Positions 37,363 through 46,358 of a stretch of 64,000 nucleotides of DNA are shown piece by piece. Numbering within the stretch: the stretch's first letter is position 1; each line of letters starts with the position of its first letter. The DNA is from Bin80 sp964291275. Lineage in GTDB: Bacteria > Bacteroidota > Rhodothermia > Rhodothermales > Bin80. The DNA lies in assembly GCA_964291275.2 (NCBI GenBank), contig OZ219799.1, positions 1-64,000 of the forward strand. The letters run 5' to 3'. The notes beneath the pieces are model-generated. The model had not been told where the DNA came from. It saw only the letters and a program-made list of their open reading frames with translations, and did not search any database. The translations under genes were made by a program, and so were the position numbers.

Positions 37363-38871
37363 TTAATCAGGGCGCATGAGCGGAAACAGGATTACGTCAC
37401 GAACGCTTTTCTGGTTGGTCATTAGCATGGCGAGACGATCAATTCCTACGCCCAGCCCGGCATTGGGCGGCATACCATATTCGAGAGCACGCAAATAGTC
37501 ATGATCCATCTGCATGGCCTCGAAATCCCCTTCCTTGCGAAGACGTACCTGATCTTCAAATCGCGCACGCTGATCATCCGGGTCGTTAAGCTCACTGAAG
37601 GCATTGCATAACTCCTTGCCACCTGCGAACACCTCAAAACGCTCGACCAGCCCCTCTTTGTTGCGATGCCGTTTGGCTAGCGGACTGAGTTCAATCGGAT
37701 AGTCCGTGATGAAAGTGGGCTGGATCAAATGAGGTTCGACCGAGGAGCCAAAAATCTCATCCAGTAGCTTGCCACTGCCCATAGAGGTTGAGATCTCGAT
37801 ATTCAGAGATTGGGCTACTTGGAGAAGGGTGCTCCTGTCTTGCCCGTACAGGTCGTGACCCGTACGTTGCGCTATCGCTTCTAGAAAGGGGATCCGGGGC
37901 CACGGTCGCTCGAATGAAATCACTTCCTCACCGTGCTGCACACGGGGTTGGCCATGCAGTACACAGGCGACGGACTCCATCATCTCTTCTACCAGATCCA
38001 TCATCCAGACGTAGTCCTTGAAGGCCACGTAGAGTTCCAGCATAGTGAACTCCGGGTTGTGGAATCGGCTCAGACCCTCATTCCGAAAATCTTTGGCAAT
38101 CTCATACACGCCGTCAAAGCCACCCGCAATGCATCTCTTCAGGTACAACTCATCGGCAATGCGCATGTAAAGAGGCATGTCAAGCGCATTATGGTGCGTC
38201 TTGAACGGCCGCGCAGAGGCTCCGCCATAGATAGGTTGAAGAACAGGAGTCTCAACCTCGATAAACCCTTTGTCGTCTAGGAATTTCCGGATAGCTGTTA
38301 CCATACGGGCGCGCTGTACAAAAACCTCGCGTACGTATGGGTTAACGACTAGGTCCACGTAGCGCTGTCGGTAGCGAAATTCCTTTTCGGTGACCTCATT
38401 GAAGACAACTCCCTCCTGTTCCTTGATAATTGGAAGGGGACGTAGCGCTTTGGCCAGGAGTTCCAGCTTTGAGGCGTGAACGGTGATCTCGCCCATGCGT
38501 GTCCGAAATACCTTCCCTTCAATGCCGACGATATCACCGATATCAATATGGCGCTTGAAGACTTTGTTGTAGAATCCTTCTGGTAGGTCATCCCGGCGAA
38601 CATATACCTGCATACGCCCCGTTGCATCCTGGAAATCGAAAAAGGATGCCTTTCCCATGATTCGCCGACTCATCAGCCGGCCTGCCATGGAAACCGTTTC
38701 CTGGGGAGCCGCCTCATCAAATCCCTCTAATACGGGAGCCACATGATCACTGACGGGCCAAGCGTATGGGTAGGGATTGACACCCAGATCTTCTAACGCC
38801 TTTCTGGACTCTCGGCGTATCTGTTCCTGGTCTGTAAGTTGGCGCGCGGAAAATGAGGAGCTATTTTGCAT
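37363..38871 (-). CDS. lysS: Lysyl-tRNA synthetase (class II)
   Basis: This 502-residue class II LysRS has an N-terminal OB-fold anticodon-binding domain (GRLMSRRIMGKASFFDFQDA, VGIEGKVFRTRMGEITV). Catalytic motif 1 is around KFLDDKGFIEVETPVLQPIY, motif 2 is FRNEGLSRFHNPEFTMLELY, and motif 3 is GLGVGIDRLAMLMT near the end (VRDVILFPLMRP). It charges tRNA-Lys. Its start overlaps the stop of the peptidyl-prolyl isomerase gene by 11 bp, so the three minus-strand genes from 40002 to 37363 form an overlapping unit with lysS last. Confidence 0.97.
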   Translation of the reverse strand: MQNSSSFSARQLTDQEQIRRESRKALEDLGVNPYPYAWPVSDHVAPVLEGFDEAAPQETVSMAGRLMSRRIMGKASFFDFQDATGRMQVYVRRDDLPEGFYNKVFKRHIDIGDIVGIEGKVFRTRMGEITVHASKLELLAKALRPLPIIKEQEGVVFNEVTEKEFRYRQRYVDLVVNPYVREVFVQRARMVTAIRKFLDDKGFIEVETPVLQPIYGGASARPFKTHHNALDMPLYMRIADELYLKRCIAGGFDGVYEIAKDFRNEGLSRFHNPEFTMLELYVAFKDYVWMMDLVEEMMESVACVLHGQPRVQHGEEVISFERPWPRIPFLEAIAQRTGHDLYGQDRSTLLQVAQSLNIEISTSMGSGKLLDEIFGSSVEPHLIQPTFITDYPIELSPLAKRHRNKEGLVERFEVFAGGKELCNAFSELNDPDDQRARFEDQVRLRKEGDFEAMQMDHDYLRALEYGMPPNAGLGVGIDRLAMLMTNQKSVRDVILFPLMRPD

Positions 38872-39604
38872 AGTCTGTTAGTGGACGGACCTCCATGGTG
38901 ATGTCTAACATAGGTCTGTCACCGTTAGGGTTTCCGCGCTGACCGGCTTTGGAGGGCGTCAGTACCCGCGTGATCCGATCCAGTACATCATAACCCTCGA
39001 CCAGTTCACCGAAAACCGTATACATACCGTCCAGCATCGGAGCACCACCTTCAGTTGTATAGGTAGACCTTGCCTCACTCGAGTATTCAAATGTTGAGTC
39101 AGGGATCATTTGCTGCAATCGATTCTGTACCTGATCTAGGAATTCTCCTGGATAAATACTACCATGCACGATATAAAACTGACTGCCGTTGGACTCCCTG
39201 TTGGGATTCATATTGTCGCTTGCGCGTGCTGTCGCGAGTGCACCGCGTTTATGGTAGCGTCCGGGGACTATTTCGGCGGGGATTGTGTAACCAGGATCCC
39301 CCATGCCGTCATTGTTCGGATTATCATCCTTCGAGTTCGGATCTCCACCCTGAATCATGAATCCCCCGATCACACGATGAAAGGTGGTACCGTCAAAAAA
39401 ACCCTCGTTCACGAGTTTTTTGAAGTTATCTCTGTGGACAGGTGTATCGTCGTAGAGTTCAATGACCATCTCCCCCATGGGGGTAGATATCTCGAAAAAA
39501 TTTGTTGCAGACAGGTCGGGGGTGGCCTGCATTGCGCATCCACTGGCAAGCATCACAGTAATTAGTAACAGGGTGAAGTAGGAAAATTGTTCAACAGGTC
39601 TCAT
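38861..39604 (-). CDS. Cyclophilin-type peptidyl-prolyl isomerase lipoprotein
   Basis: This 247-residue protein has a lipoprotein signal (TLLLITVMLASGC), so it is probably anchored on the periplasmic side. The cyclophilin domain starts FFEISTPMGEMVIELYDD and shows NEGFFDGTTFHRVIGGFMIQ, GGDPNSKDDN, NRESNGSQFYIVHG and DGMYTVFGELVEGYDVLDRI. An insertion of about 30 residues (QVQNRLQQMIPDSTFEYSSE) sits before the last strands, as in other bacterial secreted cyclophilins of this group. It would assist folding of exported proteins. It overlaps neighbours on both sides by a few bases. Confidence 0.92.
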   Translation of the reverse strand: MRPVEQFSYFTLLLITVMLASGCAMQATPDLSATNFFEISTPMGEMVIELYDDTPVHRDNFKKLVNEGFFDGTTFHRVIGGFMIQGGDPNSKDDNPNNDGMGDPGYTIPAEIVPGRYHKRGALATARASDNMNPNRESNGSQFYIVHGSIYPGEFLDQVQNRLQQMIPDSTFEYSSEARSTYTTEGGAPMLDGMYTVFGELVEGYDVLDRITRVLTPSKAGQRGNPNGDRPMLDITMEVRPLTDYAK

Positions 39605-40002
39605 GGGTTCAAGTAACGGTCAAAATAGCGGAGAATACCTGCGCGCAGCAGCAACTCTTGTTGAGAAGAACTCGGATTGTCGGGAAAGTCTTCATGAGGT
39701 TCCCAGATCCAGTAACCATCTGCCTCTTGGCCGATCCTCTCGAAACATCCCAGACTCTCCAACACGCAGTATGTGCCTTCATTGATGATACGTTGTTTTG
39801 AGGCTTTATCCAAGTCAGGTGTAAACTCCCGGTGCAATTCCTGCAAGCCGACCAGGAAAAGGACCCCCTCAAGGTCATCTCCACAGCCAAGCACCTCGTC
39901 TAGCCAAGCTCTCAGGGCAGGCCACCCTCGGGCGACAGCATCCTGATCTGGTTCAAAAATATTCGCCACGGGCACACACGATCCAAACGCTCCCGCCAAC
40001 AA
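39601..40002 (-). CDS. Hypothetical protein upstream of the PPIase gene
   Basis: This is about 133 residues if started at the TTG at 40002; no in-frame ATG is near, and another TTG is at 40005. It appears soluble. Features are FEPDQDAVARGWPALRAWLD, EGVLFLVGLQELHREFTPDL, and a C-terminus rich in acidic and aromatic residues (GYWIWEPHEDFPDN). I recognise no domain. Its last bases overlap the PPIase start (ATGA type), which supports it as a real gene in a three-gene unit with PPIase and lysS. Start and function are uncertain. Confidence 0.6.
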   Translation of the reverse strand: MLAGAFGSCVPVANIFEPDQDAVARGWPALRAWLDEVLGCGDDLEGVLFLVGLQELHREFTPDLDKASKQRIINEGTYCVLESLGCFERIGQEADGYWIWEPHEDFPDNPSSSQQELLLRAGILRYFDRYLNP

Positions 40003-40092
40003 AGGGATGCGACCCTTGTTCCTGCAATTAAGTCCGACATATATGCAGCATGTACAGTATCTTAGACATTTTAGGGAAATTTGACAAAATCA

Positions 40093-42393
40093 ATGAAACA
40101 ACTACTACTTCTTATAGCTGCTGGCTTGCTGATCACGACCGGCGCACAAGCCCAGTCTTTCGGCGGGGCGCTGGCGATGACAGAGCAACACGCATTTGTC
40201 GGAGAAACCGGAAATATGGCGTTTCCCGGAGAGGTCTATGTCTACGCGCTAGATAACCTTGAGGGAGAGCCGACCATATTGTCGGTGAATGAAGAGCTAG
40301 AGCGGTTTGGCCGCACGATTGTAGCTGACGGAGAGACTTTATTGATCGGAGCGATCGATGCCGATGAAGCACGCGGGGCCGTCTACGTATTCGAATATGA
40401 TGGCGCGTGGCAACAGGTTGTCCGCCTTACTGCATCAGATGCCTCGCCTGACGACCAATTTGGTTCTTCGATCGCGGCGGATGGGGATGTGGTTTTGATA
40501 GGGGCGCAGGGACGATCGGAGTCCGCAGGGGCAGTTTATGTTTTCACGAAAAACCCTGACGGTACAATTTCGGAAACCGGCATGTTGCCAGTTGAAGATA
40601 TTACTGAGGGAGATGGCTTTGGATACGTACTGGCAATTGAGGACAACCTTGCGGTCGTTGGCTCACCTACACAAATGGAGAATATGGGTGCTGCACATGT
40701 ATTTATGCGCGGAGCAGAAGGTTGGACACAGATCAGCAAGTTGGCGCCTGATTTTCTGACCGAGAGAAGCCGGATGGGCAGTGCAGTAATGGTGCATCAG
40801 GGACGGGTGTACGTATCTGCCCCCACGCAGAATTTGGTTCTAGAGTACGAATGGGATTCTGAGTCTAATCAGCTGCGCATGCGCAGTCAACTTACCCCAT
40901 TCGATGCACAACGGGGATCTCAGTTCGGAGCCTCCCTAGCTGCCAGTGGCAATGAAATCTGGGTGGGCGATAGTCGTAGTGGACGGGGCAGAGGCGTTGT
41001 GTATCGGTTTATGTCCGGCGACGAGGGGTGGACAGGTGCGATGAAGCTGCTGCCTGAGGAAGAAATTGGTCGTAGCGCGTTTGGCAGCAGCCTGGCGCTT
41101 TATGGAGATTATGCTGTCGTGGGGGCCGTTCGCATGGACTCCAGAGCAGGAGGGGCAGTACTTGTGAATCGGAGCGAAGATAGATGGTCTGCAGTCGCCA
41201 CGCTTGTCAACGAAGTCAAAGGTTATGAAGCGATCACGGGAGAGGAGGTGCGCTGTGCAGAGGGCAAAGCATCAAGATGGTCCTGCCAGGATGTCGATCT
41301 CACATCGTTCCTGCCACTGCCTCAGTTGGGCGGACAACGGGGCTCCAGATTGAATGATATCTGGGGATGGACCGACCCACAAACCGACCGGGAATTTGCG
41401 CTGGTGGGACGTAATGACGGTACCTCTTTTGTGGATGTAACCAACCCGGAAATGCCGCGATATGTGGGAGACCTGCCGATGACAGCGGGCTCCGTTGCAA
41501 ATGTATGGCGAGACATCAAAGTATATGCCGACCACGCCTTTATAGTCGCTGATGGTGCAGGGCAACATGGTGTACAGGTTCTTGACTTGAGCCAGTTGCG
41601 CGAGGTTGAGGGTGAGCCGGTGACGTTCACAGAGACAGCACACTACGCAGGGATTGCAAGTGCACACAATATTGTCATTAACGAAGGAACGGGATTTGGC
41701 TTCGTGGTTGGTGCCAGTGGAGGAGGAGAAACCTGTGGCGGCGGCTTGCACATGCTTGACTTGCGTGATCCCCCCAATGTTTCCTTTGCCGGTTGCTTTG
41801 CTGACCCAAATACCGGTAGGCGCAAGACAGGTTATTCTCACGATGCTCAGTGCGTGGTGTATGCTGGTCCAGACTTAACCTATAATGGTAAAGAAATTTG
41901 TCTCGGATCCAATGAAACGGCCCTGAGCATCGCGGACGTGACGGACAAGGAAAACCCAGTAGCTATTTCTGTGGCTTCCTACCCTAATGTGGCCTACACG
42001 CACCAAGGATGGCTAACCGAGGATCACCGGTACTTCTACATGAACGATGAGGGAGATGAGCCAAGGGGGCTGGTAGAAGGCACGCGGACGCTCGTCTGGG
42101 ATGTTTCCGACCTGGATGATCCGGTTCTGGTAGCTGAATATATTGCAAGTACGCCGGACACGGATCACAACCTCTACATCAAAGACAATCTGATGTATCA
42201 GTCCAACTATGGTGCAGGTCTGCGTATTCTCGATATCACAAATCCGGAATCTCCAACGGAGATTGGATTTTTTGAGCCAGGTCCAGGATCCTCATCCTGG
42301 AGCAACTACCCTTATTTCAAGAGTGGTACGCTGATCGTTACGAGCGGCAACGAGGGCCTGTTCATTCTTAAAAAGCGGAACGTGGACATTTAG
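40093..42393 (+). CDS. Secreted FG-GAP / LVIVD beta-propeller protein (choice-of-anchor B type)
   Basis: This 766-residue exported protein has a signal peptide (MKQLLLLIAAGLLITTGAQA). The first half (about residues 20-360) consists of FG-GAP-like propeller repeats, for example DDQFGSSIAADGDVVLIGAQ, GDGFGYVLAIEDNLAVVG and RSAFGSSLALYGDYAVVGAV. The second half is of the choice-of-anchor-B type, with LVIVD-like repeats such as VAISVASYPNVAYTHQGWL, DTDHNLYIKDNLMYQSNYG and LRILDITNPESPTEIGFFEP. I chose ATG 40093; an in-frame TTG lies 12 bp upstream. Such proteins are common in marine Bacteroidota and of unknown function. No C-terminal sorting domain is seen. Confidence 0.82.
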   Translation: MKQLLLLIAAGLLITTGAQAQSFGGALAMTEQHAFVGETGNMAFPGEVYVYALDNLEGEPTILSVNEELERFGRTIVADGETLLIGAIDADEARGAVYVFEYDGAWQQVVRLTASDASPDDQFGSSIAADGDVVLIGAQGRSESAGAVYVFTKNPDGTISETGMLPVEDITEGDGFGYVLAIEDNLAVVGSPTQMENMGAAHVFMRGAEGWTQISKLAPDFLTERSRMGSAVMVHQGRVYVSAPTQNLVLEYEWDSESNQLRMRSQLTPFDAQRGSQFGASLAASGNEIWVGDSRSGRGRGVVYRFMSGDEGWTGAMKLLPEEEIGRSAFGSSLALYGDYAVVGAVRMDSRAGGAVLVNRSEDRWSAVATLVNEVKGYEAITGEEVRCAEGKASRWSCQDVDLTSFLPLPQLGGQRGSRLNDIWGWTDPQTDREFALVGRNDGTSFVDVTNPEMPRYVGDLPMTAGSVANVWRDIKVYADHAFIVADGAGQHGVQVLDLSQLREVEGEPVTFTETAHYAGIASAHNIVINEGTGFGFVVGASGGGETCGGGLHMLDLRDPPNVSFAGCFADPNTGRRKTGYSHDAQCVVYAGPDLTYNGKEICLGSNETALSIADVTDKENPVAISVASYPNVAYTHQGWLTEDHRYFYMNDEGDEPRGLVEGTRTLVWDVSDLDDPVLVAEYIASTPDTDHNLYIKDNLMYQSNYGAGLRILDITNPESPTEIGFFEPGPGSSSWSNYPYFKSGTLIVTSGNEGLFILKKRNVDI

Positions 42394-42454
42394 TCTGACG
42401 ATATCATAGTATGGCAGATTATCCGGTATCTGGAACCTGCCGCACTACACCAGT

Positions 42455-42600
42455 TAGTAGTGGCCCAGCTGAAAGCATATATAGCCGCATCAAAACTGTC
42501 AAAGTTCGTGCTCGTGAATTCCGAGACAAACAGCGGATTACCAATGCAATTCACTTCTATCTCGGAGGACTGGATCTGTACCCTGAAGGCTTCCAAAAAC
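42455..42600 (+). pseudogene. ISL3 transposase C-terminal remnant
   Basis: This stretch reads SSGPAESIYSRIKTVKVRAR, then EFRDKQRITNAIHFYLGGLD and LYPEG. It matches position by position the end of the intact transposase at 7959-9242 (GPAESINSRIKTVKVRAR, GFRNNERFATAIYFHLGGLD), including the catalytic Glu. Nothing upstream of it is transposase-like, so only the last 45 codons remain. Confidence 0.85.
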
Positions 42601-42755
42601 AGGCTAATCACTCATGAAAGTGAAGAGCCCAAAAATGTAGAGCAATCGATGGAGCCTTTGCAAAATCCCAAAAAATCCCCCGATTTGGGAATTCTGTAAA
42701 AGGCTCTACTTGCTTTTTCGTAGCCTGTGTACTGAAAAAATCAATTTTACAATCT

Positions 42756-43023
42756 TCAGTACCACCGTGGCGGAGGATCGTTGCTTGAAGGCCGTGCTTT
42801 TACTCCCGGTAAACGTTCATTGATCGCATTAGCTAGCTCAACACCGTGGTTACGCGTGTTATCAGTGATAACTGTTCTTGCTCCTGTTGCCTTAATATAT
42901 TCTAGTGTTTCGAGAAAATCTGCGTGATTTGAGAGAGCAACACTGAAAGAGTTTTCGCTGAAGCTTAGCAACGGGCTACTAGTAGAACGCGTAGCCATGT
43001 AAGCACTGCATTTGATGCTCGTA
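42756..43023 (-). pseudogene. C-terminal fragment of an MBL-fold hydrolase/exonuclease
   Basis: The minus strand encodes SVALSNHADFLETLEYIKAT, GARTVITDNTRNHGVELANA, INERLPGVKA and PSSNDPPPRWY. The SxHADxxxLxxYI pattern followed by TGAxxVxxxH/N is the end of beta-CASP/metallo-beta-lactamase nucleases such as ligase-associated exonucleases. It is only the last 80 or so residues, and its upstream edge abuts the cysteine desulfurase fragment. A deletion or rearrangement has joined two unrelated genes. Confidence 0.55.
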
Positions 43024-43287
43024 TCAACAAGATGTCCAAATAATCTCTGCAGAGTCTGCGCTAATCAACTCAGCTAAATGATATCTTGCCGTTTCGACAA
43101 CTTCTTCTGCCATCCGTCCGAATTGATGAGATTGCGAAGAAGGATTCCCAAAAACACCTTCGAGCCCCAGATGTTGGGTTATAATATCAACAACAGATTG
43201 GTCAGCCGGAGTTGTGGCAGCATAGTCCAGATAGACTATAGGATGTCTATCCTTGCGGCGAAGCCCTGTTTCATGATGTCTACTCAT
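43024..43287 (-). pseudogene. N-terminal fragment of a cysteine desulfurase (IscS/NifS type)
   Basis: These are the first 87 residues of a pyridoxal-phosphate cysteine desulfurase: IVYLDYAATTPADQSVVDII, GNPSSQSHQFGRMAEEVVET and ARYHLAELISADSAEIIWTS. In intact enzymes this continues with GATESNN, but here the frame stops immediately after WTSC, at the junction with the metallo-hydrolase fragment. The Lys that binds PLP would lie further on and is missing, so the fragment cannot be active. Confidence 0.85.
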
Positions 43288-43543
43288 AATGGTTCTACCA
43301 CAATTCGTATGGAATGATTGATTTGGAACTCAACTAAATATAGATGTATTCTGATGGAAAAGATCCTCATTGAAGTGATGCAATACAGCTTAGGATGAGG
43401 GCACGACTGGCAGGTTGATAAGGTCCTGTTGGATAGGCAGAAGCAGCAGATTGATTTCTACATTTCGCATTCGGGGGCGGGGGATGCGTCAAATTTAGTG
43501 GGGGTTCGGGGGAGTAACGATAATGACTTAACCCGATCCTTCC

Positions 43544-44524
43544 TTGATGAACCCAGAATCTTCTTTTCCTTTCTCTCCACCAATTCAGGAGCCTGTTCAG
43601 GATCTGCAGGTTGAATTGGTTCGGCATTATGTGGATGTACTTCGCATGCTGACCGATCGGATTTCCTCCGTACCTGCGGCACCTGATCCTGCGGCGCCTG
43701 ATCCTGTGGTATCAGCTCCTGAGGAGTCGGCGGCGGTCCCGGGGGCTCCTGCGCCGACTTTATGCTGGGAATCTGCGGTATCTGTGCTGGCGTGCCGTGA
43801 CTGGCATACGGAGTCTCTGGTCCATTTGTGGCTTCGGCCCTCGTATGTGATGGGGCTGCATGTATTGTTTGGAATCGGGGTGAGTCTGCGGGGGCATCGT
43901 CGGATCGTGACTGTGACCGAATGCGGCCCCCAGGATCAGTCCGGTATGGAGGCGGTGCTGGACGATTTGAGCGTTCGTGGATTGGGTTCGGGGATGCTGT
44001 TGACGCTTCCTGGCAATGTCGCACTCCACGCGGCGGTGTCCCGCGTATGGGGAGGCCACGTGTGGGTGCAGCGATGTCTGAATACGGTCATGGCCGAAGC
44101 GCTGAGCGGACTGGATCCCGATGAGGCGCTGCGGTTTCGTCACCGCCTACGACAGGCATGGCAACAGTGCGATGCGTCCCAGGCTCGGACAGATCTTCAG
44201 CAGATCACAGCAGCGTTGACCCAGGTGAATCGCTCCTCTGGAAGCGTGCTTGCGCATGCGCTGGAATCAACGCTCACCTTGCAACGTACCGGACGATTGC
44301 TCCATAGTGACCGGGGACTGCGCGTGCTGAATTCACTCAGGACACTCTTGGCTCGTGCAGGACGCAGACTGACGGCTACGCCGGTCCACCAGCGCGAGAT
44401 GCACCTGTGCGCGGCACTGTTGGAACTTGAACCCCGACTGCGTCGGGTGCGACATGCGACGTATCTTCCGCAGTTGCATGCTGCACTGAAAACGTCTCTT
44501 CCTTCTAAACCATCGAACGCATGA
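43544..44524 (+). CDS. Catalytically dead transposase paralogue carried by the IS
   Basis: This 326-residue protein has a Pro/Ala-rich linker at residues 44-72. From about residue 85 to 300 it aligns colinearly with the mutator transposase downstream. LLTLPGNVAL matches LVLLDGSKGL, VWVQRC matches ALIQRC, ALESTLTLQR matches GLEETLTLHK, and RAGRRLT matches TTRRIT. Every catalytic position is changed: the first Asp (ILIDGK) is R98, the second (LLDGS) is P156, and the Glu (NIIES) is N263. The His of the C-x2-H motif is T181, while its Cys (C178) stays. The frame is intact over its full length, which argues for selection. It could be a regulator, inhibitor or structural partner of the transposase. 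Its stop overlaps an ATG (ATGA at 44521) for the next gene. Confidence 0.75.
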   Translation: MMNPESSFPFSPPIQEPVQDLQVELVRHYVDVLRMLTDRISSVPAAPDPAAPDPVVSAPEESAAVPGAPAPTLCWESAVSVLACRDWHTESLVHLWLRPSYVMGLHVLFGIGVSLRGHRRIVTVTECGPQDQSGMEAVLDDLSVRGLGSGMLLTLPGNVALHAAVSRVWGGHVWVQRCLNTVMAEALSGLDPDEALRFRHRLRQAWQQCDASQARTDLQQITAALTQVNRSSGSVLAHALESTLTLQRTGRLLHSDRGLRVLNSLRTLLARAGRRLTATPVHQREMHLCAALLELEPRLRRVRHATYLPQLHAALKTSLPSKPSNA

Positions 44525-45776
44525 TTGCATTATCTTCTCTCTTTCCTTCCGCCGTTTTCCAACCGTTTTTGGCCAGGAATGCGGCCAAACTGGCTCGGTT
44601 GTTTCGTAGCCCGGATTGGTTCCGCTCTTGTTTCAGGCCGAAGTGAGCGAGCTTTGCGGAATTCGCTGGAAACATACCCCGACGAAGTGCCAGCGTTGGG
44701 GAACCAATCCCGGTTCAATTCGCTGGAACGGGGCGAAGGTGCCCGTTGAGGTCCCCCGGGTTCGTAACACCGAAACGAATCAGGAAGTGCCGCTGGAGAC
44801 GTACAAACTGCTGCACCAGTCCGAACCCGGCTATGAACAGGAACTGGCACGCAGTGTGCTACTTGGACTCTCTCAACGCAAGTATGGGCAAGTGGCGCAA
44901 CACCTGTCAGAGAGTTTTGGTCTCAGCGGCTCCACCACCGGACGCGTGTTTATCAACGAGACGGCCAAAGCACTGGAGACGTTCATGAGCCGGCGGTTTG
45001 ATGAGACGGAGTTTGTCGCCATTCTCATTGACGGGAAGACCTTGCGGAGTGAACAGATTCTTTTAGTCGTGGGATTGACAGGACAAGGACAGAAGATCAT
45101 CCTCGGGTTCATGGAGGTCAAAACCGAAGCCCATCCGTGTGTGGTTGCCTTACTGCAGAATTTGCAGGCACGCGGCTTCCAGGTTACGGGCCCATTGCTG
45201 GTGCTGCTGGATGGCTCCAAAGGATTGCGCAAAGGCGTACGAGAGGTCTTTGGAGATCGGGCGCTGATTCAGCGATGTCAGTGGCACAAACGCGAAAATG
45301 TCGTCTCCAAGATCCAGGATACCGACTTTGCTGAGCAGGTCAAGAAACAACTGGAAGCCGCCTATGCAACGCGTACGTATGCAGAAGCAAAAAAACGACT
45401 GACGACCTTGATTCAATCCTTGGAATCCCGCTGCCCAAAAGCAGCGGCCAGCTTAAAAGAGGGACTTGAAGAAACCCTCACCCTTCACAAACTGGGGCTC
45501 CCCAAGTCGCTACGCGATCGGCTTCGAACCACGAACATCATTGAGAGCATCAATAGCAGACTGGCACATACAACGCGCAGAATCACGCGATGGAGTAACT
45601 CGGACCAACGCCAACGATGGATTGCTGCCGCGTGCCTTGACATTGAACAACGATCCCTGAACCCCATCCCGCAAGATTGGCAGTGGGAAACTTTGCTACG
45701 GGGACTGGAACGACACGACCGAACCAAACATCAGTACACCGGTAGACTCTCACAACTTCCCCTAAACCCCCACTAA
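44521..45776 (+). CDS. IS256/mutator-type transposase (start region split by a frame change)
   Basis: The main frame, open from a TTG at 44616, gives 386 residues numbered from there. The catalytic residues are D139 (AILIDGKTL), D199 (LVLLDGSKG) and E310 (TTNIIESIN), with the C-x2-H motif at C221 and H224. SEPGYEQELARSVLLGLSQR and QRQRWIAAACLDIEQRSL are typical of the family. Upstream, ATG 44521 overlaps the stop of the passenger gene and opens another frame (MIALSSLFPSAVFQPFLARN, then AAKLARLFRSPDW). That frame looks like the natural N-terminus, and it must shift by -1 between about 44607 and 44644 to enter the main frame. This may be programmed frameshifting, a mutation, or a sequence error. 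Confidence 0.87.
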
Positions 45777-45987
45777 ATTTGGGGCATCCCCCGGGGGCGT
45801 GTTGGTTTGCCACGAAACAGACGATACAGGGACGCTACATGATCATAGGAAAGTGCGGACATGGTACCCTTGGATTGGTTTGAACTCAAGTGACTTATCC
45901 ATTGTCGGGTTCCACGGATCCAGTCTTCTGCAGGCGTGAAGACCATTGAGATACCTTGGGCGGGTGCCTCGAATCGGTTCACCCATG

Positions 45988-46267
45988 CGTCTCTGAGGAG
46001 TTTCTGAAGCTCTATGTCGCCTACAAAGCCGAGACCAACTTCGTAGGTATAGTGCCCCAGAAAGGTCGCCTCCGCCTGTCGCTCAACATGCAGTTTTACG
46101 AACTACATGATCCGAAAAATCTGGCGAAGGACATCACCAACCTTGGTCGTTGGGGGAATGGTGATGTAGAAGTGAGCCTGAGGAAGCCGGAAGAGCTACC
46201 ATATGTGATGGGCTTGGTCAGGCAGGCGTTCGAAAGGCAAATGAGGAACGTAGATGCTGAAGCGTGA
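45988..46267 (+). pseudogene. C-terminal DUF5655-type fragment
   Basis: From 45988 the frame reads VSEEFLKLYVAYKAETNFVG, IVPQKGRLRLSLNMQFYELH, DPKNLAKDITNLGRWGNGDV, then EELPYVMGLVRQAFERQM to the stop. This is the DUF5655 domain, usually the last domain of DUF262/DUF1524 (GmrSD-like) or related nuclease proteins. Only this last domain is left; immediately upstream is the ISL3 remnant. The frame itself is open, so a small product is possible, but no start with a sensible context is seen. Confidence 0.7.
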
Positions 46268-46358
46268 AAGAGACAGAAGATGAGACAAGAGAAGTACGCA
46301 TTGCGGCCGACAGCCCGGTCTTCTCAGTTCGTTGGCGTTTTCGTTTTGGACCAAATGA

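Larger units (their letters stand above)
43479..45792 (+). mobile_element. IS256/mutator-type element with a passenger dead transposase (2,314 bp)
   Basis: The left end is GGGGGATGCGTCAAATTTAG (43479-) and the right end, read inward from 45792, is GGGGGATGCCCCAAATTTAG. Over the first 36 bases the two agree at about 31 positions. The 6-bp repeat GGGGGC flanks both ends (43473-43478 and 45793-45798), although the G-rich sequence makes the exact cut uncertain and this family usually makes 8-9 bp repeats. The element holds two genes: a catalytically empty transposase paralogue (43544-44524) and the mutator transposase (44521-45776). It sits inside an older ISL3 remnant. A truncated relative is at 15408-15785. 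Confidence 0.9.
43354..45985 (+). pseudogene. ISL3-type transposase N-terminal remnant, interrupted by an IS256 element
   Basis: Part 1 (43354-43478) reads MEKILIEVMQYSLG, an in-frame TGA, then GHDWQVDKVLLDRQKQQIDF and YISHSG. Part 2 (45799-45985, beyond the IS) continues LVCHETDDTGTLHDHRKVRT. After a shift and a stop near 45890 it reads LIHCRVPRIQSSAGVKTIEI and PWAGASNRFTHA. This is the order of the zinc-binding N-terminal part of ISL3 transposases (compare ARVPRVKCPACG and VPWASSSSRHTF in the intact copy). One nonsense codon, at least one shift and the IS insertion make it dead. It ends at the DUF5655 fragment. Confidence 0.8.
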
